A stretch of 64,000 nucleotides of DNA from Gammaproteobacteria bacterium UBA5078 (lineage in GTDB: Bacteria > Pseudomonadota > Gammaproteobacteria > Pseudomonadales > Pseudohongiellaceae), in the NCBI GenBank assembly GCA_002416505.1, contig DIAM01000012.1, positions 121,183 to 185,182 on the forward strand, given 5' to 3'. The notes beneath the pieces were generated by a model, which had not been told where the DNA came from, did not search any database, and saw nothing but the letters and a program-made list of their open reading frames with translations. Position numbers and translations under genes: made by a program. Shown piece by piece: positions 25,113 through 33,644 of the stretch. Numbering within the stretch: position 1 is the first letter of the stretch; each line of letters starts with the position of its first letter.

Positions 25113-25336
25113 ATATAGAGCCGGAAAAAGGGTGGTCTTCAATTAGACGAAGGAATATTAATGTTTGCAAGTAGTAATTTATTGCGGTGGCCGTTTGATG
25201 TAAACTGCGCGCTGCTTTGAACAAGCTATGACGCTGAGTCCGATAGCATTGCTCGACGGCCCATAGAACACTCTGAATCAAGCAGTTTCGTCGGACAATC
25301 TGTAAGCGTTTATCGATAAAACAGGAGATAGCTCAC

Positions 25337-25939
25337 GTGATCAAATTAAAGCGTTTAGTTGCCATTGCCATACTGACTCTGACAGCCCCATTTGCCTTCG
25401 CAGCGGAACAGATGTCTGCGGTGGATTCCGCCCGCGAGTCGGTCAATGAGTTGCTCGCCAAGGTCGAGGAATTAAAGCCGTTCTTCGAGTCCGATCGCGA
25501 GCGCTATTTCGCGGGCATTCAGGACTCTCTGAACCTGTTCGTCGACTTCGATGAGGTTGCCACCGGCGTCATGGCCCGTTATGCCGAGCAAGCCACAGCG
25601 GAGCAGATCACCCGCTTCGGAGATAAGCTCAGGACAACCCTGACGCGCTTCTATGGTGCGGCCTTAGTAGGCTATGACGGCCAAGAACTCGTCTTCCTGC
25701 CTGCCGGTCGTCCCTCTCCAGAGCCCGAAGAGAACACCAATGTGCGTATGCAGATATCCGCGAACAACAGCACGGTCGAGCTGCAATACACGCTGTTCTT
25801 AAACGCTGCGGGCCAGTGGAAACTGAAGAACCTGTATTTGGGCGGCATTAATTTACGCCGTCAGTATTTCACGCAGTTCTCAGCGCTCATGAATCGCTAT
25901 GGCAATGACATCGACCAGGTGATCAATAATTGGCAGTAG
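25337..25939 (+). CDS. mlaC: Periplasmic phospholipid-binding protein MlaC (orphan)
   Basis: A 200-residue MlaC (Ttg2D/Tol_Tol_Ttg2) protein with a Sec signal peptide (cleavage after FAFA). Family features are DFDEVATGVMARY, the KLRTTLTRFYGAAL helix and the C-terminal RRQYFTQFSALMNRYGNDIDQVI. MlaC shuttles phospholipids between the MlaA-porin complex in the outer membrane and MlaFEDB in the inner membrane. Here mlaF, mlaE and mlaD, which normally precede it, and mlaB, which normally follows, are all absent; upstream is a 224-bp gap to the divergent antiporter. The start is GTG at 25337 with AGGAGA at 8 nt. Partner genes may lie elsewhere. Confidence 0.92.
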   Translation: MIKLKRLVAIAILTLTAPFAFAAEQMSAVDSARESVNELLAKVEELKPFFESDRERYFAGIQDSLNLFVDFDEVATGVMARYAEQATAEQITRFGDKLRTTLTRFYGAALVGYDGQELVFLPAGRPSPEPEENTNVRMQISANNSTVELQYTLFLNAAGQWKLKNLYLGGINLRRQYFTQFSALMNRYGNDIDQVINNWQ

Positions 25940-25978
25940 GCCAAGCCCACACAGGATTAGAAACTAACAGGTTGTTTT

Positions 25979-26224
25979 ATGATGATTGACGCAGGGCAAA
26001 TTCAAGACTTACTGCGCGATGCGCTTCCCGATTGTGAGATCAGCGTGAACGGTGAGGGCGGTAAATTCCAAGTCCTCGCGATTGGGGACGTATTTAGCGG
26101 CCTTAATCCGGTCAAGCGTCAGCAGCAGGTCTATCAAATACTGAACCCTCATATTGCGTCAGGCGCGATCCATGCAGTGAGCATGCGCCTGATGACCGTC
26201 CAGGAAAAGGCCGCACTGGCCTGA
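25979..26224 (+). CDS. ibaG: BolA-family protein IbaG
   Basis: An 81-residue BolA-like protein of the IbaG/YrbA type, always found next to murA. Recognisable are the N-terminal IQDLLRDALPDCEISVNGEGGKFQVLAI and KRQQQVYQILNPHI, with the loop that binds [2Fe-2S] together with monothiol glutaredoxin. It likely takes part in iron-sulfur or acid stress homeostasis. It begins 39 nt after mlaC and ends 29 nt before murA, so all three read as one unit. A second ATG follows immediately at 25982. Confidence 0.93.
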   Translation: MMIDAGQIQDLLRDALPDCEISVNGEGGKFQVLAIGDVFSGLNPVKRQQQVYQILNPHIASGAIHAVSMRLMTVQEKAALA

Positions 26225-26253
26225 ACCCACAGACTCTTTAAATCGAGAAATTA

Positions 26254-27516
26254 ATGGATAAGTTATTGATTCATGGGGGTATTAGCCTCAACGGAGAAAT
26301 CCGTATCGCAGGGGCGAAAAACTCCGCATTGCCGATTCTAGCCGCGACACTGCTAACCCGCGAAACGGTACAGGTGTGCAACCTCCCGCATTTGTTCGAC
26401 ATCACGACAATGTTGGAGCTGCTGGGCTGCATGGGTGTTGAGCCGGTGATAGACGAAAAACTCAATGTCGAGGTAAACGGCGGCACCATCAAGCACTTCA
26501 ATGCGCCCTACGACCTAGTCAAGACAATGCGAGCCTCGATTCTCGTGCTCGGCCCCTTGCTGGCCCATTATGGCGAGGCGCAAGTGGCGTTGCCCGGTGG
26601 CTGTGCGATCGGCAGCCGTCCCGTGAATTTGCACATCAGTGCCCTGCAGAAGATGGGGGCGGATATCGTTGTCGAAGACGGCTATATCAAGGCGAAAGTG
26701 GACGGCCGTTTGAAGGGCGCACACATCTTCATGGACATGTGTACGGTGACAGGCACCGAGAACGTCATGATGGCGGCGACCTTGGCCGACGGACAGACGA
26801 TCATCGAGAACGCAGCCCGCGAGCCCGAAGTCGTAGATTTGGCGAATTGTTTGATTGCAATGGGCGCCGACATTCACGGCCAAGGCACCGACACGATAGT
26901 GATCAATGGCAAGACTAGTCTGCACGGCTGTAGCTATTCGGTGATGCCAGACCGCATCGAGACCGGCACCTATCTTATCGCCGCCGCCGCCACCCGCGGT
27001 CGCATCAAAGTGAAAGACACGCGCCCAGACATTCTGGAGGCGGTGCTTGCCAAATTAGAAGAGGCCGGTGCAGATTTGCGCATCGGTGACAACTGGATAG
27101 AATTGGATATGCACGGTAAGCGCCCCAAGGCGGTTTCTCTGCGTACGGCGCCATACCCTGCATTCCCTACCGACATGCAGGCTCAGTTCACGGCGATGAA
27201 TGCGATCGCGACGGGTACGGGTTCGATCACTGAAACCGTGTTCGAGAACCGCTTCATGCACGTACACGAGATGAACCGCATGGGGGCCTCGATGCATGTT
27301 GAAGGCAACACGGTCATCGTCACTGGCGTGTCTTCGCTAAAAGGCGCTCCAGTGATGGCCACTGACTTACGAGCCTCTGCGAGTTTGATTATCGCGGGAC
27401 TCGTGTCTGAGAACGAGACCATCGTCGACCGGATCTACCATATCGATCGCGGCTACGAGTGTATCGAAGAGAAACTGCAATCGCTCGGCGCGCGTATTCG
27501 CCGAGTTCCATCATAG
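26254..27516 (+). CDS. murA: UDP-N-acetylglucosamine 1-carboxyvinyltransferase MurA
   Basis: A 420-residue enzyme for the first committed step of peptidoglycan synthesis, adding enolpyruvate to UDP-GlcNAc. The catalytic cysteine targeted by fosfomycin is Cys117 in LPGGCAIGSRP. Also visible are GAKNSALPI at the N-terminus and YPAFPTDMQAQ near residue 305, both diagnostic. It lies in the conserved ibaG-murA order and is followed by hisG after a strong hairpin. Confidence 0.97.
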   Translation: MDKLLIHGGISLNGEIRIAGAKNSALPILAATLLTRETVQVCNLPHLFDITTMLELLGCMGVEPVIDEKLNVEVNGGTIKHFNAPYDLVKTMRASILVLGPLLAHYGEAQVALPGGCAIGSRPVNLHISALQKMGADIVVEDGYIKAKVDGRLKGAHIFMDMCTVTGTENVMMAATLADGQTIIENAAREPEVVDLANCLIAMGADIHGQGTDTIVINGKTSLHGCSYSVMPDRIETGTYLIAAAATRGRIKVKDTRPDILEAVLAKLEEAGADLRIGDNWIELDMHGKRPKAVSLRTAPYPAFPTDMQAQFTAMNAIATGTGSITETVFENRFMHVHEMNRMGASMHVEGNTVIVTGVSSLKGAPVMATDLRASASLIIAGLVSENETIVDRIYHIDRGYECIEEKLQSLGARIRRVPS

Positions 27517-27532
27517 GGGGCGCAAGCGCCCC
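27517..27532 (+). other. GC-rich hairpin between murA and hisG
   Basis: GGGGCG, loop CAAG, CGCCCC: a perfect 6-bp stem starting at the murA stop codon. There is no T-tract, so it is more likely an mRNA-stabilising or partial attenuating element than an intrinsic terminator. Confidence 0.5.
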
Positions 27533-27559
27533 GGAAGTAAAGACAGGCAAGCGAGACCT

Positions 27560-28210
27560 ATGACGGCGACGAATTATCAGAAAATTGTGATTGCTCTAAC
27601 GAAAGGGCGCATCCTCGACGAAGTGCTGCCCCTATTCGAACAGGCTGGCATCGCTCCCCTCGAGGATATTCATGTCAGCCGTAAGCTGATTTTCGACACG
27701 ACCGTGCCCGGCGTGCAGATCATGGTGATTCGCGGCACCGACGTTCCCACTTATGTGGAGTTCGGCAGTGCCGACATCGGCGTAGTAGGCAAGGATTTAC
27801 TCCTCGAGCATGGCAGCGAAGACTTCTACGAACCCCTAGACCTGCAGCTCGCGAAGTGTCGGTTGATGACGGCGGCGCCAGTCGGTGCAGCCCCAATCCT
27901 GGGGCGCATGAAGGTCGCGACCAAATTCTCCAATATCACCAAGCGCTATTTCGCCGAACAAGGCGTGCAGATAGATGTCATAAAACTCAATGGTGCGCTG
28001 GAGTTGGCGCCCTCGATGGGGCTAGCCGATATCATCGTGGATATCGTCGATAGCGGGAACACCTTGAAGGCGAATGGCCTAGAACCGGTTGCTCTGATCG
28101 CGCCTATTAGCTCGCGCGTCATAGTGAATAAGGCCGCCATGAAGATGAAACACGCCGTTATATTGCCCTTGTTGGAACGCTTAGCTGCTGCGGTTGAGGC
28201 AGGAAAATGA
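27560..28210 (+). CDS. hisG: ATP phosphoribosyltransferase catalytic subunit, short form HisG
   Basis: A 216-residue HisG that joins ATP and PRPP in the first step of histidine synthesis. It has the KGRILDEVLPLFE start, the DVPTYVEFGSADIGVVGKD segment and the PRPP-loop DIIVDIVDSGNTLKANGL. The C-terminal regulatory ACT-like domain of the long form is missing, so it should need HisZ, a HisRS paralogue, for activity and histidine feedback; hisZ is not in this window. Its stop overlaps the hisD start (ATGA). Confidence 0.96.
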   Translation: MTATNYQKIVIALTKGRILDEVLPLFEQAGIAPLEDIHVSRKLIFDTTVPGVQIMVIRGTDVPTYVEFGSADIGVVGKDLLLEHGSEDFYEPLDLQLAKCRLMTAAPVGAAPILGRMKVATKFSNITKRYFAEQGVQIDVIKLNGALELAPSMGLADIIVDIVDSGNTLKANGLEPVALIAPISSRVIVNKAAMKMKHAVILPLLERLAAAVEAGK

Positions 28211-29520
28211 GTGACACAGCGCTAAAGATTAATCGCCTAGATAGCCGCGCACCGGACTTTGAGCGCGCGATGAATCGCATGCTGAATCGATCGCTATTGG
28301 GCAAGCCCGAACTCAACGCCGTGGTGTCCGATATCCTCGAGGCGGTGCGCAGTCGTGGAGACGCCGCAGTCTTGGAATACACCAATCGTTTCGATAAGCG
28401 CGACGCCACAGACATGCAGTCTCTGACCGTTACCCGTGAACAAATGGCGATCAGCTTAGAGCGCCTCCCCACGCAACAAGCCCAAGCATTGCGCACCGCA
28501 GCACAGCGTATCCGCGACTACCATGAGATTCAGAAGACGGACTCCTGGCAATACGAGGATGCGCAGGGTTCCATCTACGGCCAGAAAGTAACGCCATTGG
28601 ATCGCGTCGGCATTTACGTGCCAGGGGGCAAGGCGAACTATCCCTCCTCGATGCTCATGAACGGCATTCCTGCCCAAGTAGCAGGTGTTAGGGAGATCGT
28701 GGCAGTAGTGCCCACAGCGTGGGATGAGCGCGGCGATCTCGTCTTCGCGGCAGCTGCATTGGCCGGCGTGGATCGTATCTATACAGTAGGGGGTGCACAG
28801 GCAATCGCCGCGCTAGCCTATGGCACAGAGAGTATCGCGCGCGTGGACAAGATTACAGGGCCTGGCAATATCTATGTCGCCCTCGCCAAGAAGATGGTGT
28901 TCGGTGAAGTGGGCATCGACATGATCGCCGGGCCATCGGAACTGACCATTATTTGCGATGGCAGCACCGACCCAGACTGGGTTGCGATGGACCTATTCTC
29001 CCAAGCGGAGCATGACGAGCAGGCCCAATCGATTTTGATCAGCAACGATGCCGACTATCTCGATCGAGTAGAGCGCAGCATTGCGCGCTTACTACCGACT
29101 ATGGAGCGTCGCGAGATTATTACTAAGTCGCTCGAGAGTCGCGGCATGATTATTCTGACGGAGACTCTAGAGCAGGCGGCGCAAATCAGCGATAGCATCG
29201 CGCCCGAACACTTAGAGTTGTCAGTAGCCGACCCCACCGCACTGGCACAGCACATAAATCACGCTGGGGCGTTGTTCATGGGAGCCTATAGCGCCGAGGC
29301 GCTGGGTGACTATTGTGCAGGGCCAAGCCACGTGTTGCCTACCTCGGGTACGGCACGTTTCTTCTCTGCGTTAGGGGTCTATGATTTCCAGAAGCGTAGC
29401 TCGATCATCCAGTGTTCCGCCGCTGGCGCTGCCGAGTTAGCGCAGATTGCGAGTGAGTTGGCGAGCAGAGAGTTTCTCCCGGCACACGCAGCCTCTGCGG
29501 ACTATCGCCGCCGTAAATAG
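28207..29520 (+). CDS. hisD: Histidinol dehydrogenase HisD
   Basis: A 437-residue zinc enzyme that carries out the last two oxidations of histidine synthesis with NAD+. Diagnostic segments are GIYVPGGKANYPSS, IAALAYGTE, KITGPGNIYVALAKK, the DMIAGPSEL loop, the zinc/catalytic motif SQAEHDEQAQ and GDYCAGPSHVLPTSGTAR. Translation is coupled to hisG. In Pseudomonas hisC follows here; it is absent, and algW lies convergent 37 nt downstream. Histidinol-phosphate aminotransferase must be encoded elsewhere, possibly by a broad-specificity enzyme. Confidence 0.97.
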   Translation: MSDTALKINRLDSRAPDFERAMNRMLNRSLLGKPELNAVVSDILEAVRSRGDAAVLEYTNRFDKRDATDMQSLTVTREQMAISLERLPTQQAQALRTAAQRIRDYHEIQKTDSWQYEDAQGSIYGQKVTPLDRVGIYVPGGKANYPSSMLMNGIPAQVAGVREIVAVVPTAWDERGDLVFAAAALAGVDRIYTVGGAQAIAALAYGTESIARVDKITGPGNIYVALAKKMVFGEVGIDMIAGPSELTIICDGSTDPDWVAMDLFSQAEHDEQAQSILISNDADYLDRVERSIARLLPTMERREIITKSLESRGMIILTETLEQAAQISDSIAPEHLELSVADPTALAQHINHAGALFMGAYSAEALGDYCAGPSHVLPTSGTARFFSALGVYDFQKRSSIIQCSAAGAAELAQIASELASREFLPAHAASADYRRRK

Positions 29521-29556
29521 ACAAGCGAAGACGCGGCAGAGTAATCCAGCGCTGGC

Positions 29557-30732
29557 CTAGTTGCTGGGAATTTCGGGAATTCGATACTGAGAGATTCCAG
29601 TGCCGAGTTGCACGGGAATGACCATCGATTCGCCCTGTCGATAGATGCTCAGGTCGACCATCTGGCCTGGTGCCTTGCGATTAATCTGATCGATCGCGCC
29701 GATGACGCTGCCGATGGTAATGCCGTCTATAGCCGTCATCACATCCCCTGCGCTAACCCCCGCTAACTCCGCTGGACTGCCATCGTTGACCTGTTCGATA
29801 AGCAAGCCAGTGACATCCTCGCGGCCGAAGAAATTTAGGCTACTCTCCTTGGTCAGCATCTCGCCAGTAATGACACCAAGATAGCCTGGCGTGACCTCGC
29901 CGAAGTTGATGAGTTGGTCCACCACTCCCATAGCCTTATTGATAGGCACCGCGAAGCCAATGCCATCGGAGCCACCGGACTGCGAATAGATGAAAGAATT
30001 GATGCCGATCAGCTCGCCACGGGTATTAACGAGTGCGCCGCCGGAATTGCCATAGTTAATCGCGGCATCGGTCTGGATATAGTCCACGATCGGCAGGCCG
30101 TCTTGGGGAATGCCGAGCGCACTTACGATGCCACGCGACACGGACTTCTGGCTAATCAGTTCCTGGCTTGGAAAGCCGATGGCGAGCACGGTGTCGCCGA
30201 CGCGCACTGTGTCTGACGAGCCAATTGGAATCGCGGGTGGCAGGTTCAGAGAGTCGATCTTTAGAAGCGCGAGGTCGGTGTTGGTATCAGAACCGATCAG
30301 ACGCGCAGGGCTAATAAAGGTTTGGGAAGTGTTGTCACCGAAGCGCACCTCGATGTCCTCGGCGCCCTCTATGACGTGCAAAGAGGTGAGTACATAACCA
30401 TCGTTGCTGACGATCACCCCAGACCCTAGGCTACTATAGGAGCGCTCGGCGGGAATATTCTTCAACAAGTTACGGAACAGCGGCGGAATCTCTTCCTCTG
30501 GTGGCAGTTGAATCTGTTGGCGAATGGTGGAATGAATGCTAATGATCGATGGGGCGGCACGGTCCACTGCTTGGGCTAGAGAGAAGGGCACCTCTTCTGT
30601 TAGCTCGTTCTCGACAGGCAGTTGTGACAAGGCTTCGCCGAGCCGGTTGATCTGTTGGTACTGCACCAAAATTACTGCGAAGAGGATGCCAGCGACGGTT
30701 GGCCAAATGATAAATTCTAAGAACTTTTTCAT
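29557..30732 (-). CDS. algW: DegS/AlgW-type membrane-anchored serine protease
   Basis: A 391-residue HtrA-family protease anchored in the inner membrane by one helix (about residues 9-25), facing the periplasm. The catalytic triad is His119 (LTSLHVIEG), Asp153 (NTDLALLK) and Ser230 (GNSGGAL). A single PDZ domain occupies about residues 285-380. AlgW/DegS senses misfolded outer-membrane porins and cuts the anti-sigma factor MucA/RseA to release sigma-E. The ATG at 30732 is preferred; the frame runs 9 codons further but without a ribosome binding site. The hisD-algW-nif3 order is as in Pseudomonas apart from hisC. Confidence 0.93.
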   Translation of the reverse strand: MKKFLEFIIWPTVAGILFAVILVQYQQINRLGEALSQLPVENELTEEVPFSLAQAVDRAAPSIISIHSTIRQQIQLPPEEEIPPLFRNLLKNIPAERSYSSLGSGVIVSNDGYVLTSLHVIEGAEDIEVRFGDNTSQTFISPARLIGSDTNTDLALLKIDSLNLPPAIPIGSSDTVRVGDTVLAIGFPSQELISQKSVSRGIVSALGIPQDGLPIVDYIQTDAAINYGNSGGALVNTRGELIGINSFIYSQSGGSDGIGFAVPINKAMGVVDQLINFGEVTPGYLGVITGEMLTKESSLNFFGREDVTGLLIEQVNDGSPAELAGVSAGDVMTAIDGITIGSVIGAIDQINRKAPGQMVDLSIYRQGESMVIPVQLGTGISQYRIPEIPSN

Positions 30733-30867
30733 GAATTCTCGCAAGGACTCAGGCCGCATTGCATGAGTCTGATACCATACGCATCAATATAAATCGCAAC
30801 ATATTGGTGCATATAAAGTGTGCGACCATTATGCGAGTAATTAGCAGCCATGTGAAGGTGAATTCTG

Positions 30868-31629
30868 ATGTCTACAAGCCGCGAAGAGATTCTAAAGACC
30901 CTCAAAACACTATTACGACCGGAGCAGTTCAAAGATTATTGCCCGAATGGGCTGCAGGTACAGGGCAAGCCCGAGGTGCGGCGCTTGGTGTCGGGTGTAA
31001 CGGCATGCCAGGCCTTGATCGATAGAGCGATCGCGGCAAAGGCGGATATGCTGCTAGTGCATCACGGCTATTTCTGGCGCGGGGAGGACGAGACGATCAC
31101 GGGCATCAAGAAGAGGCGTGTGGAGGCGTTGCTTAAGCACAATATCAACTTAGTGGCCTACCATCTGCCTTTGGATGTGCATCCGGAGCTGGGCAATAAC
31201 GCGGCGCTTGGCAAGCTATTGGGTTTCAAGACGACTGGCGACCTAGGTAAGCAGAACAACAACAGCATCGGTCTAACGGGTGAGCTGGAAACGCCTCTGT
31301 CGGGTGAAGAGTTGGGGGGCCTGCTAAATGAGCGCCTCGGCCGGCCGGCTCTGCACATTGCGGGTAGCGCTAAGCCGATCCGCACGGTCGGCTGGTGTAC
31401 GGGTGCGGCGCAGAATTTCATCGAGTTGGCTTTGAACGCGGGAGTAGATGCATATATCACGGGTGAGGTGTCGGAGCAGACCGTACACATTGCGCGCGAG
31501 ACGGGCATCCATTTCTTCGCGGCGGGCCACCATGCTACTGAGCGTTACGGCGTGCAAGCGGTCGCGGCACACCTAGTAGAAAAGTTCGGTCTCGATCACG
31601 AGTTCATCGATATCGATAATCCGGTTTAG
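30868..31629 (+). CDS. Nif3-like dinuclear metal center protein (YbgI family)
   Basis: A 253-residue Nif3/YbgI protein. The dinuclear metal site is seen in LLVHHGYFWRGED and AYHLPLDVHPELGNN near residues 63-110, and in FFAAGHHATERYG near residue 212. Related proteins are annotated as GTP cyclohydrolase I type 2, which is not supported by direct function; the true role is uncertain. The ATG at 30868 has GAAGGTG upstream. It is divergent from algW with a 135-bp spacer and convergent with cysNC. Confidence 0.93.
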   Translation: MSTSREEILKTLKTLLRPEQFKDYCPNGLQVQGKPEVRRLVSGVTACQALIDRAIAAKADMLLVHHGYFWRGEDETITGIKKRRVEALLKHNINLVAYHLPLDVHPELGNNAALGKLLGFKTTGDLGKQNNNSIGLTGELETPLSGEELGGLLNERLGRPALHIAGSAKPIRTVGWCTGAAQNFIELALNAGVDAYITGEVSEQTVHIARETGIHFFAAGHHATERYGVQAVAAHLVEKFGLDHEFIDIDNPV

Positions 31630-31645
31630 TTCGGTTTGGTTGTTT

Positions 31646-31666
31646 GTGGCGCGAGATCAGCGCCAC
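31646..31666. terminator. Hairpin between convergent nif3-like and cysNC genes
   Basis: GTGGCGC, loop GAGATCA, GCGCCAC, with outer TTGT/ACAA complementarity. It lies in the 45-bp gap between two convergent stop codons. No clear T-tract, so terminator function is likely by position only. Confidence 0.5.
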
Positions 31667-31674
31667 TGACAACA

Positions 31675-33582
31675 CTAGATGATCTTGCGAGTCTTCATTA
31701 GCTTGATCACTTGGCTGAGGCACTGTTCTACCGAGAGGGCTTCCGTGTCTAGGGTTAGGTCCGCGTGCTCCGGCTCGTCGTATGGGAATGACACGCCCGG
31801 CAGGTCCGAGGAGCCAGAGAGTTCTGCCGCTGCGTACAGTCCGCTCGGGTCGCGGCGACGGCTCACTTCTAGCGGTGGATTCAGGTAGATCATCAGGCAG
31901 TCTTCCTTGCCGATGACGTTGCGTGCATGGTCTCGCGAGTCCTTGTTTGGCGCCACGAATGCTGCGCAGCAGATCAGGCCCGACTCGTTCAGCAGTCTGG
32001 CCACATTCGCGCTGCGACGTAGGTTCTCCGCACGGCCTTCCTGGTCGTGGGGCAGGTCCTTGCTGATGCCTAGGCGCATCGCCTTGCCGTCGAGTACGGT
32101 GCTGACGCGGCCAAGGTCGAATAGGCGGCGCTCTAGGCCGTGGGCGAGGGTAGATTTACCCGAGCCGGACAGGCCTATGAACATCACTGTCGCCGGGTGT
32201 TGGCCATAACGAGCTGCCCGCTCCTCACGCGTGACGTGGGCCTTCACATCGCTGGTTTCGCTATGGACCGTCGAGTTTGCACCCTCGGTACTGACCATGC
32301 CTGCGGCGATAGTGACATTGCTCATTCTGTCGACCACGATGAACGCGCCGGTGTTGCGGTTCTGCGTGTAGCTGTCGATGCACACGACTTGATCGATATT
32401 GATCTCGCACTCACCGATCTCGTTTAGCTCGAGGGAAGGGGCGGGACCTTTCTCCAGGGTATTGACGTCGGTGCGGTAGAGTAGCGTGGTGATCTTGCCG
32501 GTAACCGTCTTGGTGCCGAATTTGAAGTCATAGAGTGCGCCGGGCAGCATGGCTTGCTCGGTCATCCACACGAGTGTGGCCTTGAACGCGTCGGTAACAA
32601 CAGGGTAGTTGTCGGCGTGCACGATCATGTCGCCACGGCTGATGTCGATCTCATCTTCCATGGTCAGAGTGATTGCCATCTCAGTGTGCGCCGATTCCAG
32701 CTCCTCGTCATAAGTCACAATAGACTTCACGCGGCTACGCTTTAAGGACGGCAGCACTACGATCTCGTCGCCCTTGCGCACTATGCCCGAGGCGAGCGTG
32801 CCACAGAAGCCGCGGAAATTGAGGTTCGGACGATTCACATACTGCACTGGGAAGCGCAGGTCTTTCATGTTGCGGTTCTTGGCAATCTCGACTGTTTCGA
32901 ATAGGGACATGAGTGTCTGCCCTTCGTACCAAGGCATGTGGGCGCTGGGGTTCACAACATTGTCGCCATCCAGTGCGGACATCGGAATGAAGTGGAACTC
33001 CGCCGGCGGAAGCTTCTCGCTGAAGCTTATATAGTCAGCCTTAATTCTCTCGTAGGTCTCTTCGCTGTACCCGACCAAGTCCATCTTATTGATCGCCACA
33101 ACGATGTGTTTGATGCCGAGCAGCGAGGTGATGAAGCTGTGACGCCGTGTCTGCACCTGCACGCCATGGCGCGCGTCGATAAGGATCACTGCGAGATCGC
33201 AGGTCGAGGCGCCAGTGGCCATATTGCGAGTGTATTGTTCGTGGCCGGGCGTGTCCGCGATGATGAACTTGCGGCGCGCGGTGGAGAAGTAGCGATAGGC
33301 CACATCGATGGTGATGCCTTGTTCGCGCTCTGCCTGCAGGCCATCGACTAGCAACGCAAGATCCACCGTTCCGCCAGTAGTGCCAGATTTCACACTATCC
33401 GCCTTGATGGCGTTGAGCTGGTCTTCGTAGATCATTTTCGAGTCGTGCAGTAGGCGACCGATCAGAGTGCTCTTGCCATCGTCAACACTACCGCAAGTGA
33501 GCAGACGCAGTAATTCCTTGCGCTCGTGTTGCGCTAAATAGGCATTGATATCCGTGCTAATGAGTTCTGATTGATGTGACAT
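31675..33582 (-). CDS. cysNC: Sulfate adenylyltransferase subunit 1 / adenylylsulfate kinase fusion CysNC
   Basis: A 635-residue bifunctional protein for sulfate activation. Residues 1-450 are the CysN GTPase, with P-loop GSVDDGKST near residue 31, DTPGHEQYTRNMATGAS and NKMDLV. Residues from about 460 to the end are APS kinase (CysC), with P-loop GLSGSGKST and the PLEVSRRRDPSGLY-like substrate segment. With CysD it makes APS and then PAPS for sulfate reduction. The fusion is common in Pseudomonas and relatives. It follows cysD by 62 nt on the same strand. Confidence 0.97.
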   Translation of the reverse strand: MSHQSELISTDINAYLAQHERKELLRLLTCGSVDDGKSTLIGRLLHDSKMIYEDQLNAIKADSVKSGTTGGTVDLALLVDGLQAEREQGITIDVAYRYFSTARRKFIIADTPGHEQYTRNMATGASTCDLAVILIDARHGVQVQTRRHSFITSLLGIKHIVVAINKMDLVGYSEETYERIKADYISFSEKLPPAEFHFIPMSALDGDNVVNPSAHMPWYEGQTLMSLFETVEIAKNRNMKDLRFPVQYVNRPNLNFRGFCGTLASGIVRKGDEIVVLPSLKRSRVKSIVTYDEELESAHTEMAITLTMEDEIDISRGDMIVHADNYPVVTDAFKATLVWMTEQAMLPGALYDFKFGTKTVTGKITTLLYRTDVNTLEKGPAPSLELNEIGECEINIDQVVCIDSYTQNRNTGAFIVVDRMSNVTIAAGMVSTEGANSTVHSETSDVKAHVTREERAARYGQHPATVMFIGLSGSGKSTLAHGLERRLFDLGRVSTVLDGKAMRLGISKDLPHDQEGRAENLRRSANVARLLNESGLICCAAFVAPNKDSRDHARNVIGKEDCLMIYLNPPLEVSRRRDPSGLYAAAELSGSSDLPGVSFPYDEPEHADLTLDTEALSVEQCLSQVIKLMKTRKII

Positions 33583-33644
33583 AGTGTAAGTGCCTGAACG
33601 TTGTGCTTGTCGTGAGTCTGATTGGGTGCAAGTGACGGTGCGGC

